Shown piece after piece: positions 1 to 7,704 of a DNA stretch of 20,120 nt (positions within the stretch are counted from its first letter, which is position 1; each line of letters opens with the position of its first letter). The DNA comes from a virus: positions 1 through 20,120 of IMG/VR virus record IMGVR_UViG_3300032116_001651; one strand, written 5' to 3'. A program made the translations under genes and the position numbers. The notes under the pieces were generated by a model that did not search any database, was not told the origin of the DNA, and was given only the letters and a program-made list of their open reading frames with translations.

Positions 1-2
1 TC

Positions 3-77
3 GCTCAGGCAGAAGCAGCCAAGGCTCAGGCGGATGCGGAAAAGGCAAAAGCATTGCAGTCTCAAAATAATTCTTAA
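3..77 (+). CDS. C-terminal end of an Ala/Lys/Gln-rich protein (partial)
   Basis: The window opens inside a reading frame that runs from base 3 to a TAA at 75-77. The 24 visible residues are almost only Ala, Gln, Lys, Glu and Asp, ending QSQNNS. This composition suggests a charged alpha-helical or coiled-coil tail. The Ala-Lys periodicity looks like real coding, and the other two frames give no comparable peptide. The start and function lie outside the window. About 50 AT-rich bases with no recognisable signal separate it from the next gene. It could be the tail of a structural or scaffold-type protein, but that is a guess. Confidence 0.6.
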   Translation, partial: AQAEAAKAQADAEKAKALQSQNNS

Positions 78-129
78 AAAATTTGCAAGTATTGTAATTA
101 ACTATTTACCTTTGTAAGAGAAACAAAGA

Positions 130-834
130 ATGAACAAAAAAATTAAAATTCTTGAAAATATGATCCGCAGCGAAATTCAAAGGCAACTGAGCGAGTCAGA
201 TAATTCTGAATTATCAAGTTACGGAATTTCAGAACTCAAAGATGGTTTAACTGTTGATGTTATAAAAAAGTATTTTTCTTGGATTTTGAAATCTAAAATC
301 AATGGTGCAATTCTTGGGTTAAATAAAAGCGGATTAGTTTGGCACGGTGGGACATGGGAACGTGGAACATGGTACAATGGAACGTGGAAGGATGGAATAT
401 GGAAAGACGGTTGGTGGATGAATGGAATATGGAAAGACGGAACGTGGTACGCAGGAACATGGTACAATGGAACATGGGAATACGGAACATGGAAATCCGG
501 TTGGTGGGAAAAAGGAACGTGGAGCAATGGAACTTGGGAGGATGGAACTTGGGAGGATGGAACATGGAAATCCGGAATATTTGATGGTGGAGCATGGAAA
601 TTGGGAACGTGGAGCAATGGAAATTGGGATGGTGGAAACTGGTACGGTGGAACATGGGAAGATGGATCATGGAAATCGGGAGATTGGTACAATGGTCTGT
701 GGAAATCAGGAACTTGGCATGATGGAACTTGGCATGACGGAACGTGGAAATCTGGAACGTGGAAATCTGGTCGGTGGAAGCGTGGTATGTGGAAATCCCC
801 TGAACCACATCCTAATAAAATAAAAACTTTTTAA
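130..834 (+). CDS. Trp-pentapeptide (GTWxx) repeat protein with capsid-targeting-like leader
   Basis: A 234-residue protein. Residues 1-22 form a basic amphipathic helix (ILENMIRSEIQRQLSE) ending in L-S-E, matching the (I/L)-x-E site used by T4-type prohead proteases. A linker of about 48 residues follows. From residue 71 to 221 there is an aromatic residue at every fifth position (30 Trp, 1 Phe), with Gly three residues later and usually Thr before the next Trp. Typical units are GTWKD, GTWYN and GTWKS. No insertion breaks the register over 31 units. Such regularity suggests a beta-solenoid or stacked-turn fold. It recalls MORN and pentapeptide repeats in spacing but matches neither consensus exactly. 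The leader is nearly identical to that of the next gene, 17 bases downstream. I infer a packaged head protein; the role of the repeat domain is unknown. Confidence 0.85.
   Translation: MNKKIKILENMIRSEIQRQLSESDNSELSSYGISELKDGLTVDVIKKYFSWILKSKINGAILGLNKSGLVWHGGTWERGTWYNGTWKDGIWKDGWWMNGIWKDGTWYAGTWYNGTWEYGTWKSGWWEKGTWSNGTWEDGTWEDGTWKSGIFDGGAWKLGTWSNGNWDGGNWYGGTWEDGSWKSGDWYNGLWKSGTWHDGTWHDGTWKSGTWKSGRWKRGMWKSPEPHPNKIKTF
340..804 (+). repeat. Array of 31 imperfect 15-base tandem units inside the Trp-repeat gene
   Basis: The array encodes the pentapeptide units of the protein at 130-834. A typical unit reads tggaaagacggaaca. Codons for Trp and Gly are invariant in most units and the other positions vary. 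The 15-base period keeps several other frames free of stops, so long antisense and offset frames across it are artefacts. Identical neighbouring units, such as the paired EDGTW and HDGTW copies, suggest recent unit duplication. Confidence 0.9.
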
Positions 835-851
835 ATAAAAGGAAACCAAAA

Positions 852-1358
852 ATGAACAGAAAAATTAAAATTCTCGAAAACATGATCAGGACAGAAGTTC
901 GCAGACAAATTATAGAGGGTAAGAAGGTTTTCAAATTAAATCCGCCCATCGGTCGTGCCAAATATAGTATTAGTTCTCACGATGGTGTGAAAACACATCG
1001 AGATGGAAGCGATTTTTGGGATATTGAAATTTTTAAAAATAAAGTAGATTTGGCAAAAGCAATTAAGAAATATAAAAATGATGGATTTATTGAGGAGTCG
1101 GCGAACAGCAGATTCTCCACTAATTTATCTCGCTTGCGAATAGAGCAATCTGACAGCAATGATGACGACTACGAATCTCAGTATTGGTCTGCACCGGACA
1201 AAATACGAAATATGATAGATGCTGTTTCGATGCGCATAGAACGAGGAGGAAAGGACTCATACAAGGCTCTTTCCGATTTGAACCGAGTTTTGAACCGTCA
1301 TGGGTGGGAAATTGAGTATGGTCTTGACGGCGAAATACACACTCTTAGAAAAATTTAA
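852..1358 (+). CDS. Small protein with capsid-targeting-like leader, body unknown
   Basis: A 168-residue protein preceded by AAAGGAAACC about eight bases before the ATG. Residues 1-22 (KIKILENMIRTEVRRQIIE) repeat the leader of the preceding gene with only a few changes and end in I-I-E, a candidate prohead-protease site. The body is hydrophilic, with a DxxD-rich centre near residues 98-106 (SDSNDDDYE). The C-terminal third (about 117-168) looks like a compact helix plus strand module ending GWEIEYGLDGEIHTLRKI. I recognise no family for the body. The position beside a leader-sharing gene supports a packaged head protein; this is inference from the leader alone. Confidence 0.8.
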   Translation: MNRKIKILENMIRTEVRRQIIEGKKVFKLNPPIGRAKYSISSHDGVKTHRDGSDFWDIEIFKNKVDLAKAIKKYKNDGFIEESANSRFSTNLSRLRIEQSDSNDDDYESQYWSAPDKIRNMIDAVSMRIERGGKDSYKALSDLNRVLNRHGWEIEYGLDGEIHTLRKI

Positions 1359-1372
1359 TAATTAAGTATTAA

Positions 1373-1480
1373 TACGAGACACTACTTATCAGCCTCCAAC
1401 GATATATAAATGAAGATGTCATTCTGAACCTGAATGACCCTGCCTATGGTCAGTTATTCACTGATCAAGACCTTGCTATA
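1373..1480 (+). other. In-frame open extension upstream of the large tail gene, no standard start codon
   Basis: After an in-frame TAA at 1370-1372, the frame of the next gene is open for 36 codons before its first possible start (TTG 1481, ATG 1490). The encoded peptide looks like real protein: its second half reads NLNDPAYGQLFTDQDLAILD and runs smoothly into the annotated N-terminus. There is no ATG, GTG or TTG in these codons and no Shine-Dalgarno before 1481 or 1490. Explanations include a non-AUG start, a recoding event, a lost start through mutation, or a base error in the assembly. Confidence 0.5.
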
Positions 1481-4400
1481 TTGGATGATATGTTACTTAT
1501 TCCGGTCGATCCGCAGATAGTGCAGAATCAGACAAGCGAGGTGCATATCTATTCGTTGTATGGAGATTATATATCCGGAAATCACAATGCCGGATACGCA
1601 GTGTTTGAAAAGAATACCAATTCCATGTTGATGGACATGGCAAAGGTTTTCGGGGATGCGGGGTTGAAGAATGGTTCATACATGATAGTCTTGAACCTTT
1701 TTCAAAATGTGTGGGGAGGCATAGGTTCTGAACCCGTACTGGTGAAAGAAATAAGCCCAGACAGAACAGAAATTCATTTTAAAGTAAACAAGTCTTATCT
1801 TCCGCAGTACGGACAATTTAAGACTTCTATACAATCTCTGAACGATAACGGTATCCTCAACAATCTTGTCGTTAACTTCGGATACAATTTAGTTCAAAAA
1901 GTAGTCAATATAAGGTTTGATGCCGATAGCTTTTATGTCAAACTGTACCAGCCTATATATGATGAAATAGAAGTAAAAAATAAAGCGTGGTTTCAATTTG
2001 AGTTAATTGATCCTTACGTTGATACCATCGTTTTGACTCAGCCTCTTCATAAAGGAAATGTTACCTATATGAAGGGGCCGAACTTTGATTTGGACACTTC
2101 TCTCTTTGCATCAAATTCTACTCCATTCAAAAACTGGGAAGAATTGTTGGATGCAAATCTTCCGACACAACAACGAATAATAGAAAATACCATATCCGGT
2201 TCCGGACTGGTCAAGTTGAATATTGATTTTACAGACTTCAACAATTTTGTATTTTATTCAAGTGCAGAGGAAAGAGTAAGAAATTTTCAATACAAGATAA
2301 CGAAAATAGAAGAGTATAGCAGTTCGATTGCCATACTCATGGATTCCACTGCTTCAAATACTCCGTTTATATCTTCCTCTGTCAGCATAAACCAGCAGAG
2401 AATAGATCAATTGACTTCTACTTTTGATCCGTTTGAAAAGTGGGTGTACTTTGAACCAACCAGTTCCATTTTCAGCCACGATATAACTGGCTCCATAACT
2501 CCGTATCCAAAGTTCTTATATTCCGGTAGTTACAGAAACTATCCGCTTTCCTCGTCCATTGTTACGAATTGGTACAATAAATTATTGTATAGTTCCAGTA
2601 GATACGATGAACTAAATCTTAATAGACTGTGGTGGTCTGTTCCAGAGCATATCATAATGAATCCCGGTAACAGTGACTTTGTTACCTTTGTCGAAATGGT
2701 TGGACACCATTTTGATACGATTTATATGTACGTGAATAGTCTGACCAAAATACACGAGCGCGATGAACATCCACAGCGAGGAACACCGAATCAGTTGCTA
2801 TGGAGTATTGCCAAGAGTTTTGGCTGGCAATTGCAGAATACAAGACAGTTAGCCGACCTTTGGAAATATAAGCAAGGAACAAATCAGCAGGGACAGTATC
2901 AATATACTGGTTCTATGTTTAGTTTGTCGTATGAAAACCAAACAAGTCAGATTTGGAGAAGGACAGTAAACAATCTCCCGTACCTGCTAAAAACAAAAGG
3001 TACTCCACGGTCTGTGAAGGCATTGATGTCTATATACGGCATCCCGCAGACTCTTATTTCCATCAAAGAATACGGTGGCCCGTCTCCGGCGCTTGACATT
3101 CCCACACTCGTAGAAGACAGGTTTATTTACAAACTCAGGGTCACTGGTAGTCAGTACATCGAGTTACCGCGTAGAGTGATTCCTGCAACAAGTGGTTCGT
3201 GGGGAGGTGTTACCAGAGTCCCCGATTCCATCGTGTTCAGGTTCAACACCGAATATTCGGGCTCGGCTTCTCAATCGTTATGGGCAATTGAGGATGGTAC
3301 GAATAGAAAGCGCGTTTTGTCTAACTTGGAATTGGTACACGCCCGCGCATATACAGGAACGAGTTCATACTCAGGATCGGTTGCCTATGGCCTGTTGAGA
3401 TACACACAAGCGCAATTGTCCGGATCGGTGTATGTTTCAAGTTCTGTCACTACGGGATATCTTCCGCTGTTTGATGATGATAGCTGGTCGGTTCATTTAT
3501 ATACTACGCAAAGTATATTGGACACAAACAAATCGGGTTCAATATATTTGACTGTGAAAAAAGCCAGCGATTCTTTATACGGAAGGTTCAGCCACAGTGG
3601 AAGCGCGGTATGGAGCGGATCGTTAAACGTAGCTGCTGCGTGGGGTAGTCTCTCCGGCTCTGCAAATGCCCCACATTACATTATTTTGGGCGGAACGACC
3701 GGAAGTAACAGTTCAAGGTTTACTGGCAACATAGACGGATATAAAGAGTATTTTGAAACATTGGATGAAGACACTTTCAATGCCCATGTACTCAATCCGT
3801 CATCCTATCAAGGAACCAATGATACCAGTTCATATCACACCTTGTTCAGATATTATCCGCTGGGCTTGGATCAACAAAGATGGAGTCATGTAACTTATAC
3901 GCAAGTATCAAGTTCCCATCCAAACAGAATTGCTTCGTTTGATACTACTGCGTCCTTCAAAGGGTTTACTGGCGCACAGACAAATCAATACGATAGCACT
4001 AACGAAACACATTACATATTCCCTGCATCTATCGGCGGAAATGTTCTTAGAAGCGAAAAAATAAGACTGGAATCTGGTCAGTTGGTAAGGGATCTGAGTC
4101 CGGTGGCAAGGTCTGAGAAAGGCGCGTATGATAAAGCATCATTTGACACCAATCGTCTTGCCATAGTATTTGCTCCAAACGATCAAATAAATAATGATAT
4201 ATATAATCATTCTGGGTATATAGAACTTGATGATTATATAGGAGACCCTTCATACGAATTTGAAGAATCTTATTCTGAATTAAGAAGATATAGCGGATTA
4301 TACTACCGAAAGTTCCAGCAGAGATATGATGTCAATGCACTGGTTCGCTTGTTGGCATTGTACGATTATACATTTTTTGAACAGGTCAAACAGGTTATTC

Positions 4401-5089
4401 CAGCAAGGGCAGATGCCATTCTTGGCGTGTTGATTGAGGATGATTTGTTGAACAGGTCAAAGGTTAATATAACGAAAAGACCTACTATAACAAATCCTCA
4501 ATATGATTTAAACCTTTCCGGATTAGCACCATCGCAGTCTGGAATAGTTCCTGTATATGATGCTTCTGCATCTGTTTCTCCCGTAGTAGAATCTGCGTAC
4601 AAGTATATCACTGGATCAATCAAATTCCCAATAGAAATCTCAGGTTCAAGTGTACACCATACTGGAAGCCGTGGAAACTTAAAGGGTATTATAGATTGTG
4701 TGCCGTATCGTTATACTGGAAGTCAGGCTCCGACTCAATCTATTATAGATGACATTCCGCTTAATTGCTGTTACAAGAAAGTAATTTATCACTATTCTGC
4801 ATCAGGCCAGTTTTCAACGCATTATGAACGTCAATGGTACACAGCAGTTTCTAAATCTTACCATTGGTATTATTCCAGATCGCTTGAATGTACTGGATAT
4901 CAATATAAGGAAAGTTGTGCGGTGGAAAACAGGGCAAGGTTCGGCGGAACGAGATTGGAAGGCGCGGGTATAAATATCAATTCTCCCAACACAGTTGATG
5001 GCGGCCCCGTAATTTCGGTATGGGAAGTAACTCAGAACGTATTGACAGTAGAAGACAGTCCGCTTGGAGGCAAATTGACTGTCAGATAA
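1481..5089 (+). CDS. Large tail/baseplate-associated virion protein with LamG-like domain
   Basis: About 1202 residues from TTG 1481, which is the first possible start but probably not the true N-terminus. Residues 420-470 hold a helical segment (VEMVGHHFDTIYMYVNSL). Around 495-515 lies KTKGTPRSVKALMSIYGIP, which resembles the KGTxxSVRxxL motif of P2 gpI-type tail proteins. Residues about 545-765 look like a LamG/concanavalin-type sandwich ending in GNIDGYKEYFETL. Around 940-1000 is FFEQVKQVIPARADAILGV followed by LIEDDLLNRSKV, a segment I recall from large structural proteins of phages. SGS and TGS tripeptides are very frequent, as in the other virion proteins of the window. The Cys-rich last 130 residues are distinctive. 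I infer a tail-tip or baseplate role; the exact T4 counterpart is unclear. Confidence 0.75.
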   Translation: MDDMLLIPVDPQIVQNQTSEVHIYSLYGDYISGNHNAGYAVFEKNTNSMLMDMAKVFGDAGLKNGSYMIVLNLFQNVWGGIGSEPVLVKEISPDRTEIHFKVNKSYLPQYGQFKTSIQSLNDNGILNNLVVNFGYNLVQKVVNIRFDADSFYVKLYQPIYDEIEVKNKAWFQFELIDPYVDTIVLTQPLHKGNVTYMKGPNFDLDTSLFASNSTPFKNWEELLDANLPTQQRIIENTISGSGLVKLNIDFTDFNNFVFYSSAEERVRNFQYKITKIEEYSSSIAILMDSTASNTPFISSSVSINQQRIDQLTSTFDPFEKWVYFEPTSSIFSHDITGSITPYPKFLYSGSYRNYPLSSSIVTNWYNKLLYSSSRYDELNLNRLWWSVPEHIIMNPGNSDFVTFVEMVGHHFDTIYMYVNSLTKIHERDEHPQRGTPNQLLWSIAKSFGWQLQNTRQLADLWKYKQGTNQQGQYQYTGSMFSLSYENQTSQIWRRTVNNLPYLLKTKGTPRSVKALMSIYGIPQTLISIKEYGGPSPALDIPTLVEDRFIYKLRVTGSQYIELPRRVIPATSGSWGGVTRVPDSIVFRFNTEYSGSASQSLWAIEDGTNRKRVLSNLELVHARAYTGTSSYSGSVAYGLLRYTQAQLSGSVYVSSSVTTGYLPLFDDDSWSVHLYTTQSILDTNKSGSIYLTVKKASDSLYGRFSHSGSAVWSGSLNVAAAWGSLSGSANAPHYIILGGTTGSNSSRFTGNIDGYKEYFETLDEDTFNAHVLNPSSYQGTNDTSSYHTLFRYYPLGLDQQRWSHVTYTQVSSSHPNRIASFDTTASFKGFTGAQTNQYDSTNETHYIFPASIGGNVLRSEKIRLESGQLVRDLSPVARSEKGAYDKASFDTNRLAIVFAPNDQINNDIYNHSGYIELDDYIGDPSYEFEESYSELRRYSGLYYRKFQQRYDVNALVRLLALYDYTFFEQVKQVIPARADAILGVLIEDDLLNRSKVNITKRPTITNPQYDLNLSGLAPSQSGIVPVYDASASVSPVVESAYKYITGSIKFPIEISGSSVHHTGSRGNLKGIIDCVPYRYTGSQAPTQSIIDDIPLNCCYKKVIYHYSASGQFSTHYERQWYTAVSKSYHWYYSRSLECTGYQYKESCAVENRARFGGTRLEGAGININSPNTVDGGPVISVWEVTQNVLTVEDSPLGGKLTVR

Positions 5090-5110
5090 AAACTGTTATA
5101 TTTTGCATAT

Positions 5111-5233
5111 TTATATAAAAACAAGAAATTAACTATGAAAAAAAATTATCAAAATTTCGACCGAAAGAAGTTGTTGGAATCTAAACTTAAAAAAGTAATC
5201 AAACCTATCGTTGAAAGAATGTTGAGAGAAGAA
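5111..5233 (+). repeat. Direct repeat copy A: leader plus capsid-targeting-like coding segment
   Basis: This 123-base stretch recurs 400 bases downstream at 5511-5633 with only three differences (5124/5524, 5140/5540, 5209/5609). It spans the AT-rich upstream TTATATAAAAACA, the ribosome site, the ATG and about 33 codons. Identity stops abruptly where the bodies of the two genes begin, so what is duplicated is the expression signal plus the tag and not the whole gene. Confidence 0.95.
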
Positions 5234-5509
5234 AATGAAGAACTTCCGGAGGGCTGGACAAAACAAAAAGAATGGTACGGCAATCCATCGCTGGGATATG
5301 ATTCTTATATGAAAATGTTTGGATCACGCCGCACGAAAAAGATTCCTGTATATGTTTACGGTAAAGATGGAAAATGGGGAAATTTCACAGTAGCGGCCGG
5401 ATCCAGCAGCGAATATTCGTATAGTGGACTGATACCAAATTCAAATAGCTATATGGACGTTATCAATGGTGTTGAACTTTTGGATCGTGCTGGCAAACTA
5501 ATAAAATAA
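5135..5509 (+). CDS. Small protein with capsid-targeting-like leader (copy A), unknown body
   Basis: A 124-residue protein. Residues 1-33 are a highly basic helix containing LLESKLKKVIKPIVERMLRE, ending L-R-E before an acidic stretch EENEELPEGW, so cleavage after LRE is plausible. The body (about 38-124) contains a Gly/Ser/Tyr-rich segment and the end GVELLDRAGKLIK. I recognise no family. Its leader and 5' region are duplicated almost exactly in the next gene, whose body is unrelated. I infer a packaged head protein from the leader only. Confidence 0.75.
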   Translation: MKKNYQNFDRKKLLESKLKKVIKPIVERMLREENEELPEGWTKQKEWYGNPSLGYDSYMKMFGSRRTKKIPVYVYGKDGKWGNFTVAAGSSSEYSYSGLIPNSNSYMDVINGVELLDRAGKLIK

Positions 5510-5510
5510 T

Positions 5511-5633
5511 TTATATAAAAACAGGAAATTAACTATGAACAAAAATTATCAAAATTTCGACCGAAAGAAGTTGTTGGAATCTAAACTTAAAAAAGTAATC
5601 AAACCTATTGTTGAAAGAATGTTGAGAGAAGAA
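5511..5633 (+). repeat. Direct repeat copy B: leader plus capsid-targeting-like coding segment
   Basis: Second copy of the 123-base element at 5111-5233, with 120 of 123 positions identical. Here the ribosome site reads ACAGGAAATT rather than ACAAGAAATT, a better Shine-Dalgarno match. Bases after 5633 diverge completely from copy A. Confidence 0.95.
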
Positions 5634-5810
5634 GACAATGATGATGACTTTAAGATACATGGGGAACAATTGGCAGAAAAAAGCGGCGGTAGTGGTGAGT
5701 ATATTAACAAGATATATTTTGCAGCACTTACTGAGGCAAACTATCACGAATTTAGAAAAAAAGTAGAACCTATTATAAATAGGTATTTTGCCTCCGCTCA
5801 GAAAGGGTGA
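5535..5810 (+). CDS. Small protein with capsid-targeting-like leader (copy B)
   Basis: A 91-residue protein. Residues 1-33 match the leader of the preceding gene except for one residue. The body (about 38-91) is a small helical domain containing ALTEANYHEFRKKVEPIINR and ending FASAQKG. A close relative of this body, sharing YHEFRKK(V/I)EPIIN and FASA(Q/R)KG, forms the C-terminus of the gene at 5917-6474, including about 30 bases after the stop. The gene is therefore a chimera: leader from copy A, body shared with the next gene. Function unknown; packaging is inferred from the leader. Confidence 0.75.
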   Translation: MNKNYQNFDRKKLLESKLKKVIKPIVERMLREEDNDDDFKIHGEQLAEKSGGSGEYINKIYFAALTEANYHEFRKKVEPIINRYFASAQKG

Positions 5811-5830
5811 TTGAAAAATTGAAGAAGAAA

Positions 5831-5879
5831 ATAATACGATAAACCAACATTGGTTCAATATTACATTGATTCGTATTAT
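5831..5879 (+). repeat. Intergenic inverted repeat with nested hairpin
   Basis: ATAATACGA (5831-5839) is complemented perfectly by TCGTATTAT (5871-5879). Between the arms lies a second perfect hairpin, AACCA (5842-5846) with TGGTT (5851-5855) around a four-base loop. It sits between the stop at 5808-5810 and the ATG at 5917. No U-tract follows, so a rho-independent terminator is not supported. It may be an RNA processing site or a recombination scar. Confidence 0.6.
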
Positions 5880-5916
5880 CAATCAAAACTTGATTAGTAA
5901 AAACAGGAAATTGACT

Positions 5917-6474
5917 ATGAAAAAAAGGTTTATAAAAGAAAATTCAAACAGTGATAGATTCTATCTTACAGTTGATTCGGACGAGCGTGGCGAATATTCT
6001 GCTACGTTGTATGATTACGATGATAATGAAGTGTGGGATTGTGACTATGATTTGGTGAGTGAATTGATTGACAATGGTTATTTAAAATACAAACCGGATG
6101 AAGATTTAGATCGGCTGGCAGAGTATTTGGGAAGTGTCAATGTTATACCAAGAGGTAGCACTATTGATCCTGAGAAAGAAGAGAGTATGGAAGAGAGCAG
6201 AAGAATGTATTCTCGGAAATCCGGTAGAACGAAGTTGCTGGAATCAAAACTTAGAAAAGCAATCAGACCTATTGTTGAAAGAATGTTGAGAGAAGAAGAC
6301 GACGTTGATGACGTTACTATCATGGCACGAGAATTGTCAGAAAATTGCGGATGGCACGCTTATCAGATTTCTGATGTATATTTACAAGCACTTACTGAGT
6401 CAAACTATCACGAATTTAGAAAAAAAATAGAACCTATTATAAATAAGCACTTTGCCTCCGCTCGGAAAGGGTGA
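5917..6474 (+). CDS. Two-domain protein with an internal capsid-targeting-like helix
   Basis: The ATG at 5917 is preferred over an upstream TTG because ACAGGAAATTGACT directly precedes it, as in the two sister genes. The product is 185 residues. It begins MKKRFIKE, whose I-K-E could itself be a minimal cleavage tag. Residues about 10-90 form an acidic domain (RFYLTVDSDERGEYSATLYD) of a type I recall as a small domain in phage proteins. Around 105-130 comes LLESKLRKAIRPIVERMLRE, the same helix that is N-terminal in the two preceding genes. The C-terminal 55 residues are homologous to the body of 5535-5810. The simplest reading is that a new domain was inserted between the start codon and the helix. 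Cleavage at the inner L-R-E would release two pieces. Confidence 0.75.
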   Translation: MKKRFIKENSNSDRFYLTVDSDERGEYSATLYDYDDNEVWDCDYDLVSELIDNGYLKYKPDEDLDRLAEYLGSVNVIPRGSTIDPEKEESMEESRRMYSRKSGRTKLLESKLRKAIRPIVERMLREEDDVDDVTIMARELSENCGWHAYQISDVYLQALTESNYHEFRKKIEPIINKHFASARKG

Positions 6475-6512
6475 TTAAAAAATTGAAGAAGAAAATTGAT
6501 AAAGATTGACTA

Positions 6513-6743
6513 ATGCCGTACTCTATTGACCGAAAAAACAAGTGTGCTTATAAAAAGAATCCGGACGGAAGTCGCGGAAAAAAGGTTGGATGTACGAAAG
6601 GCCCGCTTAAAAAATACCTTGATGCGTTGTATGTAAATGAGCAAGACTGTTGTAAGGAGATTAATCAACATTTAAAATCTTTAATAGAATCTATCGTAAG
6701 AAAAGAAATATTGGGATTGAACAAAACCAGACGTAATGACTGA
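6513..6743 (+). CDS. Small Cys/Lys-rich phage protein with C-terminal helix tag-like segment
   Basis: A 76-residue basic protein starting MPYSIDRKNKCAYKK. The motif GKKVGCTKGPLKKYLDALY (about 22-40) is one I recall from short conserved proteins of large marine phages, with no known function. Cysteines at 11, 27, 46 and 47 could bind metal. Residues 53-70 (LKSLIESIVRKEILGLN) resemble the capsid-targeting-like helix seen at the N-termini of neighbouring proteins, here at the C-terminal end. The stop overlaps the start of the HNH gene by eight bases. Confidence 0.65.
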   Translation: MPYSIDRKNKCAYKKNPDGSRGKKVGCTKGPLKKYLDALYVNEQDCCKEINQHLKSLIESIVRKEILGLNKTRRND

Positions 6744-7704
6744 CTTTTTTTACTTAGTTGATGCTGAAAATCCACAATGCGAGATATGTGGCGAAAAATT
6801 TAAAAATGTACGAGGTCTCTCACAGCACTGCCGAGCGCATAATTTGACATCAAAGGAATACACCTTTAAATATTTACTAAAAGGAAGCATTCCAAAGTGC
6901 AAATGTGGATGTGAAAAGGAATGCCTGTACTACCCGTTCAAGTATTCTATATATCGATCTGGGCATAATCCACTGTGTTTGTGGCAAAACAGACTAAATC
7001 CTGACAGTGCAGAGTATCAAGAAATAGTTGACAAAATAAAAATAAAATTATCTGATTACTATTTGAAAAATCCAAAAATTATTTCGGATGAACAAAAGAG
7101 AGAAATGTCGGAGTATATGAAATCTTTGCTGTCTGATCCGGAAGAAAGAAAACGGAGATTTTCAAAAATGAAAGAAACAAAGAAACGTCAAAGCGAATCA
7201 GGAATTTTAAGCAAAAATCATTGGACTAAAAAGTTGAGTCCAGAAGAACTTGATAAAAAACTTGCTGAGATTTCAATACTGATACAAGAATCTAAAAGAA
7301 AAAATAAACAATCTGCTTGGAATAAAGGTTTAACTATTGCGTCTGACAGCAGGATATTAAAATGGTCGGGCGAGAATAATTATAGATACAATGCTTCTAA
7401 AAAGACAAGATACAGTAGAAAGTTTAGAAACAAAGAATACAGAAAAATGCTATTGGAGCAACAAAATAGTGTTTGTTTCAAGTGCAATTCTACTGATGGT
7501 CGGCAACTCTGTCTCCATCATGTAGATGAATATAAAACAAACGACTCTTACGAAAATTTGATATTTGTATGTAGGTCGTGTCATATAAGGTTGCATAGTA
7601 TTCCGGTAATGATGGAAGATATGAAAATGAAAGTGACTGATTTTAAAAATGAAATAAAAAAGGAAAAACGATGGGTTATATCGGAAATAGTAATGGGGTC
7701 GTAG
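6736..7704 (+). CDS. HNH homing-type endonuclease with zinc-finger N-terminus
   Basis: A 322-residue basic protein. Residues about 14-33 contain CEICGEKFKNVRGLSQHCRAH, a zinc-finger-like C-x2-C with His partners. A second Cys cluster (CKCGCEKEC) follows near 54-64. The middle is Lys/Glu-rich, and SAWNKGLT resembles NUMOD-type DNA-binding modules of homing nucleases. The C-terminal 75 residues hold the nuclease: CFKCNSTDGRQLCLHHVDEY, then N near 279, then CRSCHIRLH, giving the C-x2-C / HH / N / C-x2-CH pattern of zinc-bound HNH domains. The gene overlaps the previous gene by eight bases, and its last 34 bases overlap exon 1 of the intron-split gene. Its stop is ten bases before the 5' splice site. 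It is therefore intron-adjacent, not intron-encoded. Confidence 0.85.
   Translation: MTDFFYLVDAENPQCEICGEKFKNVRGLSQHCRAHNLTSKEYTFKYLLKGSIPKCKCGCEKECLYYPFKYSIYRSGHNPLCLWQNRLNPDSAEYQEIVDKIKIKLSDYYLKNPKIISDEQKREMSEYMKSLLSDPEERKRRFSKMKETKKRQSESGILSKNHWTKKLSPEELDKKLAEISILIQESKRKNKQSAWNKGLTIASDSRILKWSGENNYRYNASKKTRYSRKFRNKEYRKMLLEQQNSVCFKCNSTDGRQLCLHHVDEYKTNDSYENLIFVCRSCHIRLHSIPVMMEDMKMKVTDFKNEIKKEKRWVISEIVMGS

Noticed and set aside
219-823. Long open frames on both strands across the Trp-repeat gene (for example 219-692 and 299-808 on the minus strand, 422-823 on plus).
   Set aside because: They arise because a 15-base repeat without stops stays open in several frames. They have no ribosome sites, and their products are low-complexity mirror images of the repeat.
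1405-1412. TATAAATG, one base from the T4 late promoter consensus TATAAATA, upstream of the large tail gene; similar TTATATAAAA before 5135 and 5535.
   Set aside because: Such strings are expected by chance in AT-rich DNA. The 1405 site also lies within apparently coding sequence. No transcript data or gp55-type factor is visible.
5090-5134. Possible terminator after the large tail gene.
   Set aside because: No stable GC stem and no stem followed by a U-tract can be drawn in the AT-rich gap.
5511-5633. The two 123-base direct repeats as phage attachment sites or a CRISPR-like array.
   Set aside because: There are only two close copies, they span start codons and coding sequence, and no integrase or spacer pattern is present. 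Gene-cassette duplication explains them better.
5529-5882. Minus-strand frame of 117 residues with hydrophobic Phe/Ile runs.
   Set aside because: It is antisense to the leader and body of the gene at 5535-5810, with no ribosome site and composition typical of the reverse of Lys/Glu-rich coding.
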